NCBI RefSeq assembly: GCF_032062135.1
Contig: NC_092862.1
Coordinates: forward strand, 65,345,608-65,409,607
DNA length: 64,000 nt
Source: Pyxicephalus adspersus
Lineage: Eukaryota > Chordata > Amphibia > Anura > Pyxicephalidae
Direction of reading: 5' to 3'
The translations under genes and the position numbers were made by a program. The notes below the pieces were generated by a model, which made no database searches, was not told the origin of the DNA, and was given only the letters and a program-made list of their open reading frames with translations. Every line of letters starts with the position of its first letter. Position 1 is the stretch's first letter. Shown piece after piece: positions 48,188 through 60,100 of the stretch.

Positions 48188-51100
48188 GTATCTTGTCCAG
48201 GCCTCCGGGACCAAATTAGCCACAAATAGGTTATATTTTACACTACAGACTAGTGAGTAATCTGTGCCTGATCATGTGCATGATTATATTGTGATGAGTA
48301 GAATCCAACCTTCTGAAGAAGTTATTTGCATTGGGGTAAAATCCCCAATGGTGACACATTTTATCAAAATATCTGTTCTTTAAAATATATCAAAATCAAA
48401 GTTTAGCTTTTTTAAACAGACCAGAATGTAATGACTCACATATTTAAAGAAAATCAGGTTAAGATTTCATAGTTTATGCTTCTTTAGTGAGAAGTAGGGT
48501 GATTGATGTAATTGTAGTGTATGGCAACATACTCTGTGGGCCCTATGATTAAAAGTGTCGGGCCTCACATATATGTTAACTAGTAAATGTCTCCCTTTCA
48601 TTTTTCAAGGACAAAATTGTAATTTAAGTGGAAATTATGATTTCTCTTAACCAGATTTATTGGAGACTCTTTTATCATGAAACCCATCCATTGTAAATCA
48701 TTGTGGATCAATCACTGAAGGACCTGATAGATGAAAAGTGTTGACCCAAAAATTAGCGTCTGTCATTCATGTTTCTTGAGCAGGTTCTTGATCGAATAAG
48801 CTAAATAGGTAGCACAGAAAGTTTCTCTTTCAGGAACTTTTAGTCATGAAGCATAGCATTGTAACTCCTAACCCTCATGATATCAATGGGACTGTCCCAG
48901 GCTACAAGTGCTAGACCACTAAAATGAGGCCAGCTAATACAAAATAGAATGTTCTAACCCATAAACATATAAGGTATTGTTCTAGTATGAACAATGAACT
49001 GGTAGATGTTTAATGTTTTTTAAATGTTCATTTTAAATTGGAGTGGACACAATGGATTTAAACTCTTGGGGAGGTAGATTGAATGCAGACACTTGGTGAA
49101 ACCTTGATGGTTTTCTATGAAAAAATATAGGTACTCCCTCAGACACTTTGATAAATAAAGTTTCATGACTTTTATATTGTACTTTGGATCCCTAATACTT
49201 TTATTTAAAAAAACTCAAAATACACAAAAGACTAACAACAAAAATACTGGGGCATCCCTCATTATGACTTTGTAACACTTTTCCAAAACAATCAGGCCAA
49301 CATCATCCTCTCCTAGGATGGGCATTTATTTATTAAAAGGATTTATTTACTCGGCAAGAAACCCCAAAAACGGTACAGATATGTCCACAGATTGCTATTA
49401 AAACAGACTTGGCCCTGTTTATCACCACTATGGAAGACATCAGTCAGACATCACTGCTACATACAATGTAATAGAATAGAAAGAGAGGCTCCATAATATG
49501 CCTACATCTTCCTGATATAATTATTATAAATCCCCAAAAATATTCTTTCCCTCCTAGTATCTAAAGACTCCCTAAATACACATATAACTTAAATTTATTG
49601 CCATATTCCAATATGGCAAATTAGCTGTTTCATGGTCAGTAGGTGTTAGAAATCCCACAGGGGTTCTGACTTCGGCTGGTCACTATTTCTGGAAACATAT
49701 GCAGAAATTCAAACAGAAGAACATAAAGGACTCATAATGCCCCACCTGACCTTTATATTGGGGTCAGGAGGGGTAACAATGGACAATAATGGGGGCACTG
49801 ATATGCACCAGTCAAGTGGGGCACTACGGTTTTAGTGTGTGTTGAAGCATTGTAAGAAGAGCAAGAAAAGCTGACGAGGGCTTAAGGTCATTTGAAGGTT
49901 AGCATCTTTTCATTAGCTAGCATTGTTTTAGGGGTTTGTTAGTGGATTTCAGAACCATATTGTCATGTGTTGCAGCAGTGCATTGGGGTACCATTCCATA
50001 CACTCATCCCTAATGAGATGGACGGGTATGGGTCAAGCTTTAAGGAATACATAATTATGTGATATATATCTTATCTCTCAAACATCTGATCTCAAACTAT
50101 GCATAAAGCTCAATCCCAATAATTGATATTAGGGAATTACTTTTAATAGGCCCAAACTGACACCGATGTCTGCATTTATTTATCCTGAACATTTTATTCT
50201 TGTATTATGCAGATGTTACAGAAATTTCCAGGGTTTTATTATCCTTGCACAACAAGAAAAGAAAATCTGAAATACAATATGTAGTATTTACCATATCTTA
50301 AAAAGGACATTTCAGTGTAAATCTGACAGTTTTTATTGCTGGGGTCTATTAGAAGACCATCTAGTGAAAAGTCCATTGTCACTCCCCAGTTTTATACTTT
50401 ACTGCCTGTGGCTTTAAATGGATCTGTTTTATGTGAATTTGTGGTTTGTGGTACAAACTGTGTAGTCGTCTTTCTAACTAGATATGGAAACGAGTGCGAG
50501 TGAATCTGTGTGCACTAATCTTATGAACTATCTCACTTTGACCATTTGCAGTGTTAGAAAGTGCACTGATTTATTTACCCAGTGTATTTAGAAGAGCAGA
50601 GCTACTGATTAGGATTTTATAACAACATATTTGATACTAATAAGGTCTACATTACAGTTAGAAGTTGAGTCTTGTAAGGGCATGTGCTAACTAGTGTCTG
50701 GCACTGTGCCCAGGATGTTGGGAGTTCTGCAGAATATTGGCAGGAGAGTAAGATGTCCAATACAGAAACACTACAGAACTACAGCTCTATGGTCTAAGAC
50801 ATCTGCATTCATTGATATTTTTCTCTGCTCAGCAGTGGAGTATCTTTCAGAGTTTAGAAAGATGAAAACTCCACATCAATGGACGCTTGTATCCATTGCT
50901 TCCAGGAGTCAAAGGCAGCCGCAAACACAATGCAAAATACTTTGTCATTGGAAATCTGTACTGAAAGAATTATGAAAGTTACTCCTTTCTGAAAATACTA
51001 ATTGCCTGGCTGCAACATTTTACACAGATCTAGAAGACTTATGCAGAATGAAATGGCCCAAGGGATGTCAGGAAGAATTTTCTCATCTGCATACTTCTTT

Positions 51101-54100
51101 CAAAGTACTAAAGCCACTGGATTAGTATGACAGCCAGGGAACTAGCATTCACACAATGGGATATTTACAAAAAACATTGTTCTTTAGTATACATGTCAAT
51201 TAAATAGCAAGCGATAAATCTAAAAGGTGTGTACAGGGGATCTTACAATTAGTTGTTCCTTAAAGCCAAAGTGTAGCAAAATGTGTTATTCTAATTTGTG
51301 CTTACAGTATGGTTCTTTTAACAGTGATTGTCATTTTGTCCTGCTCTTCCTGTTCTGGAGACACAACAGGAAGTGAGAAGTAATTTCTACAATGCAGTAG
51401 TAAGACTTTGCCTAAGCTAGGTTAACATATTTGAATTGCCCACATTTTTATTTTGAATGGCACCTCAATGCACATCACTAATAGGACTTCTGTCTGACAG
51501 CAAACTGCTACTGTGCGTCCAGGAGAGGCAAACAAGATTTGCATGCAGATCTTCAGAACACAATTGCTGTGGGCAAAAAAAACACATAACTTTTGTGAAC
51601 CACTCCGTGATCTGCTGAAGCCATGACAAAAAAGAAGTACCAACTGCTCCTATTCATCTACATGGGGGAGATTGGGCTACCACTGGCCCTAATAGCCCTA
51701 AAATTTTTAATATATAATAATATATTTATTTGTATTGTGATGCTTTAAAAGCATGTTGGTAAGGCATACAATTTATTTTTAAAGCACCTAGGGTGGCTTT
51801 ATATTGTATTTTTAACACTAGTTGTAGTTGTGATAAAAAATTTAAAACTGGCAAACTGGTACATTTAAATACCTGGTATTTCATTATTGTAAAGAAAACA
51901 GGAAAATAGTCAATTTCTTTCCACCTCCCACATCTTCTGAGTTACTATCAACTGTCCTGGTGTTGAGAAGTTTTCAGTGAGTCATTTACCAGCAGAGGGC
52001 TGTCTGCTTTTCTAAGTACTGCGTTTTTGAGGCTTTACATTGGAATAGACGGCTTCATTATCTGATGCCGGAGAATCTGTATCGTGGTATGAGCTTCCTG
52101 TGTGATTACTGTTTTCCAATAGAAACCCACTTTTACTGAAAAATATATACTATGCTTAACATTTGAGAAATCAAAGGCAGGAAAAAAAAAAAATCTGTGA
52201 CATACTAAGGAATTATTCCAAATTATTTTACAAAGAAACTTTTTTTTCTTTTTTATCTTTTTACATGTGTTACACATGGCTTGACAATTACAATGTATTT
52301 GCAGCCTACATACCAATGCAAGTTAGCATTGATGGATATATATACATAAAGGGGGCAGAACCCCTAGCCCTATAAACCCTATACCTTAACCTCTAGCCCA
52401 AGCTAAAGAAGAATAATGCAGAGCCATGTTATCCATGCCGTATTTAGAGAAAGGGATGTAATAGATCCTGAATTCAGCACTCTATAATATGTGCGGATTT
52501 CAGTTCTGATTCGCTATATTGTGCCCTTATTGTTTTATCTAAGGCTGGATTTACACCTTCTGTCCAGCAAAAGTACTACTACCCTATATACTTCTTAATA
52601 CTTTGCCTGAAGTATAGGTGAGGCCGCACATTCATTTCACAATATTATTTTATTAATATTAATATTAAGTCTTACAACTCCATGTTGCCCATAATGTTAT
52701 CTTACATGCCTTGTCCCAAAGTAATATCGGACCACAGCCTTTCCACACTGGCTCTTAGAGAAACAAGCCTAATATTACATATTATTCACCTCTTCTTATT
52801 ATTATTATATTATAATATACATATTATTATGCCTAAATAGGACTCTGGCACTTCGAAAAAGAAATATTGCAGCAATTAGTAACTGCAATTTATGAATTTA
52901 TGTAACTGAATTTACATGTTATATTATAGAATCTGTTTTGTAATTAGCATTTGATGACCGTACTAGTTTTCCTAATTCTTATTGCTATTTGGTAGGGATG
53001 AGCGAGTGAAATTTTAAAATTCGATCTTGCGGCAAATCGGGCCGTTCTTGTTTACCATACATGTAAGCGAGAACGGCCTGTGTAAATTCAGCCGCCGAGA
53101 TCGATATTTTTGGGACCTGCAGCTCCGCTCCCCTGATTGCTTTTGCAGCCCTGTAGTATGTGTTCTTGGTTAGAGATTCTCCATCCAAGAACACAGAAGT
53201 TCCGCGGCTGTGCTCATCATAAATGAATGCAGCTGTGGGAATCATCATTCATTGATGAGCACAACTGCGAGATTCACACTAACATGAATCATTGATGAGC
53301 ACAGCTGCGGGATTCACACAATCATGAATGCAGCCGTGAGAATCCTCCTGTGCGCGATCCCCAGTTAAATGAGGGCTTCCCCGGGCACTAGAGGTTAACT
53401 CAGAATTGAAATCTGCACATATTATACAGTGCTGCATTGCAGCCGCAGTACTCCTCCTGTAATGATTTCCTCGAACTTCCAATGGGTCCACGAATTCGGT
53501 TCACCAAAGTTTCTCAGACCCATCGGAACATTCAGGAAATTCAGCGAGAATGTCAGATGCAGTCTCCCTCATCCCTACTACCGTGTTTCCCCGAAAATAA
53601 GACACCCCCCGAAAGTAAGCCCTAGCAGGATTTTTGGCTGTTTTCCAGCAAGCTCGAAATATAAGCCCTCCCCCGAAAGTAAGCCCTAGCTTAATACGGT
53701 AGAATATCTTCAGCACATACTGTACATAGTGGTGGGGGAGGAAGTAAAGGACATAACAGACTGTCACACGAGTGCAGGACTGTCACAACATCACTACCCC
53801 GTACGTACGAGTATTCCAGGCTCACACAATCCATCACTTCTCCGGGGCCAGAGCTGATGATTGTAGAGAGAGATGTGAAGGGAGGGCACACTGAGCCTGT
53901 CACATCTCTCCTTCTCAAATGATCGTGGTGGGGGGAGGAGAAAAGAGAGGACGCTGAGGATGCCACACCTCTCCTCCAGTGCAGTGCAGAACTGATTGTG
54001 CTGGGGGGAGTGAAGGGAGAACAGCCTGGATAAGGCTGTCCCATCTCTCTTCCAGAGCACAGTGATGCAGGACTGATTGGTGAGGGGGTGGGGGGAGGGT

Positions 54101-57100
54101 AGAAGAGGGAGGACACAGCACACAGCTTACTTACAGAGTTACCATGATAAATGTTAATTTTTTTGCGGTTTGTTGTTCTTCTCAAAATATAAGCCCTAGC
54201 TGAAAATAAGCCCTAGGGCATTTCTTGGAGAAAAAAATAATATAAGACAGTGTCTTATTTTCGGGGAAACATGGTAATTGGGCTAATACAGACAGATCCG
54301 TTGGCATTACAAGCTTTCTCTTTGATTGCAGTATATATTTTCTCACTTTGCAGGCCTGGGCACTTTTTAAAGGCAAATACCGGGAAGGTCTTGACAAACC
54401 AGATCCTCCTACATGGAAGACAAGGCTGCGCTGTGCTTTAAATAAGAGTAATGACTTTGAAGAATTAGTGGAAAGAAGTCAGTTGGATATATCAGATCCA
54501 TATAAGGTGTACAAAATAGTCCCAGAAGGCTCAAAAAAAGGTAAGGTATTTTTTCTACAGGTTCCAGATTGATATGTGGTCATTTGAAACTCATAAAAAG
54601 GAAAGTTATCTGCTTATAAGGAATGACTTTTTAAATCAAACCTGTATACAAAAGCATGAAAGAGACGATAAAAGGCTGAATATTCCAGTTACCCATTGCA
54701 TGCTGTACAAACATAAATGATTAAAAAAAAAATTGTAATGGTTTACAGTTAGCAGTGTCTTCTTTTGGTACAGAACTAGGACAACTGTTCCAGTCCCTCT
54801 GTGCTGTAACTAAAATGTTCTCAAGCTACCTATGCTCCACTGTAAGCAACGATATGTTCTCGGATAAGGTAGCTCTTACATTAAATGTCTATGATATCAC
54901 CAGGAAAAAGCTGTGAAACCGGGCTTTACCAGCAATGTAGCTACACAGGTTTACTGGATGACCCAGCTTTACTGATGAAATTGTATCTTCTCCAGCCTTG
55001 GAGAGCTGTAATAAATGAGGCCCAATGTTATGACTGTCCAATAAAAGATGGTATGAACTTTGGAACTATAGATCTGTGTAATATTATGTATATATTAGAT
55101 AATACTGAAATGTTATATTGTATTGCACTGGTCATAAATGTGTTTTTTTAAACTACAGGAGTAAAGCAGCTTGGCTCCGAAGACACTCAGTTAGTTGTAA
55201 ATCATCCATTCGCCGTACCACAAGCTTACACATCTCTTCAGCCTCATTCTCAGGTATTTGCATGAAAATAAAAAAATAAGTTCCTTGAAGTTACCAGTTA
55301 AGGATGTGCAGCTTTGTTATGAAGTGCAGAATGTTGCAATGTTTTAAACAGGCTACTTTAAATGTAGGTCATATCAGGCTGTCATGAAGGTCGTAGATAT
55401 GAAAGTAAGCAAAGTATGGACAAAGCTCTGAATGTACCAGATTTGCCCCAAGTACAATGCTTTTATTACAGTAATTTTATAGTTGTTCAATAGATAAATA
55501 TAACCACCATCTTAAAGCAATGCTGTGTTCCAGTAGTTATTATCCAACAATGATTCATATATGGTGCTATCAGTTATAGACAAATCTCACTGTACAGTGT
55601 TTGGTGTCTGAAAAAATGTATAAAGACAAAGGAAAGGATTTAAGGGATCCTGAAAAAAATGTTAGCTAATAATTTAGCCAATCTGATATTATTTCAAGTA
55701 TTGGTGGCTAGCAATGTACTCTCATATCTTGCATTACCAGAGCTAAATATTAAATACATTTTTACTACCTGCTGGCAATCAGGCTGTTATTATTCGTTGA
55801 AAATCCCTAAGTAACAAGAAAAAATGGAAAACCACCAGCTAAAACATGAAAAAAGAAGTATTCCCTAAAATAAAACCCTAACTATAACTTTAAGGTTCCA
55901 TTCACACTAACCAAGTGTACTGCAGTGCATTAAGTTAGTTAACATGACCTGTGCTGTGGCAGCCTTTTCATGTAATTGGAACTCAAGGAATGAAAAACTG
56001 TGCATGCATAACTTGTAGATAGTCCATGCAGAGAACACCTGATCTATGAATTATCCTCTCCAGGAAAACAATCCTCAGTCTTTGGTGATATGGTCTTACT
56101 AAGGTTACATACACATCACATTATCGCCTCAGTGCTGGTATCGGACGAAAATCTGATGTGTGCACAGTGCTCGTCTGCAAAGGACAAATGATCGTAATGC
56201 AAGTGAAGGGGAGAAAGCACAGCGGGCTGCCGCTCCATCGTTCTCCTCCTACCCTCTCCATAGTGCTGTATGTACATCGCTCGTTCGTTCATCTTTCAGT
56301 ACTTTATGTAAAGAAAAGTGAAAGATTCCTTCCAACCACAAAAATCCAATGTGTGTACTTGCCTAAGCTTTGCCATTGTCCGGGTTATTTAGGTATGGTG
56401 AAATAGGCTCAGACAGCACTGTGCCATTGTGTATAGCACACCGTTAATTATAGCAGTTATAACAAACTGTTCTCATGATCTGAGCACAGAATAATAAAAG
56501 CTTCATCTTCCTCTTTGACAGGTGCCACACTTTATGATGTCTCACGAACGGAGCTGGAGGGACTATGCACCAGAACAACCACATCCTGATCTTCCTTACC
56601 AGTGTGCAAGTGTCCCTTTTGCAGCACGCAGTCACCTATGGCAAAACACTTCCTGTGATAACAGTATGTACCTTGCTTCTACTTCTTACTTCTTAACTCG
56701 TGTTGATCAGAGAAAGGTAACTGAAGCAAAACAGCCTGTTAGTTACAGTTCACTTGATGTTACTGTTTTCTTTAATTCATTTTTGTAGTATAAGTAACCT
56801 CCATGATTTTAGTTGGTTTGTTGTAACAAAAATTGGAGATGTTATTTCTGCTAGACTGATGCCAGGCACACAATATGAAATTATCTTTAAATACTGCATT
56901 CTACATATAGAAAGTGTATTTGTGTGCGTGTGTGTGGAGGGGGTTGCCAGTAATGCCTAAGTATATGCAGAATGTTTATATTTGTAGAGGAATGCAATGG
57001 TCCACCATCTGACTTCATGTGGTGCCCAGTTTTCTGTTGAGGTTCACATTTTTTGCAGCTTAGGTAGCCAGACCAAGTTTACCAGCCTTGGTATGCATCA

Positions 57101-60100
57101 GTTAAATTGGAAAAATTCTTTGATCAAGTTTTCTGTTCGGTAGCAAGTCTGAGAGCTAGAAACACACACAGTTGTACATTACTAATTCTATGCTGCAAGG
57201 TAAATTTACATTCTCACAACTTCAATAGTATAATAAACCTTTCAAACATTTTTTTAAATTTTGCATAATAATGGAATTAGTTTATTAGTAAATCTTTCAG
57301 AACAATGCTTTCCACCGGAAATTGTACCCTTGCTCCCTATTTCAGTGATAATTCAACATTTATGGGTTTTACCTCCTTTCACCCCAGGAGCAATGGCCAC
57401 CAGAATAAATAGTAGGGGTGAATCTCTACATCAGGGGCAAATAACGGGGGCTCTGACTCTTCCCTACTATTTAAAGTGCTTTAGATTTAATTGTTTTACC
57501 TCAATATAAAATAGGAATTGACTAGTCCTTTATGCTCTAACATAGAACTAGATGATAAGATTGTGACAATAAAAATAGGTGACCCTTTGTATGATTTCAC
57601 TGGAGTCTTTAAGAAATCAATGAACCAAGTAAAACAGAAACTTAACTGCCTGGAAATCAGTGGATGTGGTTGGTTGATAGTTATTATTATTATTATTATT
57701 ATTAAACAGGATTTATATAGCGCCAACATATTACGCAGCGCTGTACATTAAATAGGGATTGCAAATGANNNNNNNNNNNNNNNNNNNNNNNNNNNNNNNN
57801 NNNNNNNNNNNNNNNNNNNNNNNNNNNNNNNNNNNNNNNNNNNNNNNNNNNNNNNNNNNNNNNNNNNNNNNNNNNNNNNNNNNNNNNNNNNNNNNNNNNN
57901 NNNNNNNNNNNNNNNNNNNNNNNNNNNNNNNNNNNNNNNNNNNNNNNNNNNNNNNNNNNNNNNNNNNNNNNNNNNNNNNNNNNNNNNNNNNNNNNNNNNN
58001 NNNNNNNNNNNNNNNNNNNNNNNNNNNNNNNNNNNNNNNNNNNNNNNNNNNNNNNNNNNNNNNNNNNNNNNNNNNNNNNNNNNNNNNNNNNNNNNNNNNN
58101 NNNNNNNNNNNNNNNNNNNNNNNNNNNNNNNNNNNNNNNNNNNNNNNNNNNNNNNNNNNNNNNNNNNNNNNNNNNNNNNNNNNNNNNNNNNNNNNNNNNN
58201 NNNNNNNNNNNNNNNNNNNNNNNNNNNNNNNNNNNNNNNNNNNNNNNNNNNNNNNNNNNNNNNNNNNNNNNNNNNNNNNNNNNNNNNNNNNNNNNNNNNN
58301 NNNNNNNNNNNNNNNNNNNNNNNNNNNNNNNNNNNNNNNNNNNNNNNNNNNNNNNNNNNNNNNNNNNNNNNNNNNNNNNNNNNNNNNNNNNNNNNNNNNN
58401 NNNNNNNNNNNNNNNNNNNNNNNNNNNNNNNNNNNNNNNNNNNNNNNNNNNNNNNNNNNNNNNNNNNNNNNNNNNNNNNNNNNNNNNNNNNNNNNNNNNN
58501 NNNNNNNNNNNNNNNNNNNNNNNNNNNNNNNNNNNNNNNNNNNNNNNNNNNNNNNNNNNNNNNNNNNNNNNNNNNNNNNNNNNNNNNNNNNNNNNNNNNN
58601 NNNNNNNNNNNNNNNNNNNNNNNNNNNNNNNNNNNNNNNNNNNNNNNNNNNNNNNNNNNNNNNNNNNNNNNNNNNNNNNNNNNNNNNNNNNNNNNNNNNN
58701 NNNNNNNNNNNNNNNNNNNNNNNNNNNNNGTGGGTGAGGAGGAGTTACCATTGAAAGAAACTTGAAAGGAGCGGTCAGACAGATAGGAAGCAAACCAAGA
58801 GAGAGCAGTGTCACAGATACCAATGGAGTGCATGATTTGTATTAGAAGGTTGCTTATGTTTAAATATTTAAGGTTAATAAAAAGCACACTTAAAAGTCTA
58901 ATATACATCACCACGCTTTTAATAATTAATATAATTTCACACTGAAAATTAACAGACCAATGCATGTAGGTAAGAAAATAATGTATTATAAGGTATTATG
59001 GCAATAAAATACTAAATAATCAATAGTAGTATTAAAAAACCTTTAAATGAATCTAAACCCCAAAACAAAAATTTTGTATATTGCAACCAGGAACTGTTGA
59101 GCTGTAACATTACTCATTTAGGTTAGTTATTTCAGAAGAATAGTGAGGCATTAAAAAAAAAGGTAGGCATTTGTGTATAGGCATGTTTGGTCCTATCCAT
59201 TCTGTCTTAATTAACACATGTTTACATGTGACATAACGTGCTTACACACCACACAGATCTAATAGTTATATTTGCTTTTTGTGTTATTATTGGTCCTCCT
59301 GCATATCCCTTCCTGGGGAAGCAGGGTCACTGATCATTGACAGGGGATCATAGATTTATAGGTAGTCCCCCTTTCTTTGTCAGTATTCTGTCCCACTCCA
59401 GCCTTAATGGAAACAAATTATTGTAAACAGGATTTAACACATCTCAGACCATACTTTCTTCTTTTAGCTGGTGATAGCAGTGTGTATATTGGTGTGGCAA
59501 ACTCCCAATGGGCCATTTCTACAGAAAATGTTTTTACGTATTACATGGAAGGTGAACACAAAAATTTCAAAGTGAGATTCTATATTACTGAATAGGGCTG
59601 CAAAATGTTTATAAGTGTTTATTCTCAACTAAAAGAATACATCAATAGTATTAGCAATGTTTATAGACCAACCTAATATCAGTCCAGGCATATGAATTTA
59701 AAGTATAAATTAGGTCAAAATAAAATGTATGTAACTCTGTGTTAAAAATACTCAAAATTAAGATATCAACCTCCCCCCCCAATATCAACTAGGAATACAT
59801 AACTGTGTGTAATCCATACTCTTAGTGTTATTCTCAAACCACCTGACATATATTGACACATATAGATGCCCAGACCAATATATATATGATATATTATTGG
59901 TCTGGGCATCTAAGCTTTGGAAAATTCTGCTTACATAAGTTGTATAGTTAGATATCAAGACAATGAAATATATATAAATATTCCCTATATAAACCACATC
60001 ACTGAGGACTAGAAATCATGATGATGATGATATGCTCTTCAGACTAAGCATGAAGCAAAGTGTATCAGTGTACATTTTATTTTTCATGTACATTTTTGCA

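Noticed and set aside
49190..49800. Possible L1 fragment in irf4 intron 2
   Set aside because: A few L1-like words in translation, but no ordered motif; too weak to annotate.
53691..54185. 164-residue minus-strand frame
   Set aside because: It is a translation of the tandem array inside a MITE; low complexity.
57702..58965. Long frames across the N run
   Set aside because: They are open only because N cannot contain a stop; the real content is L2.
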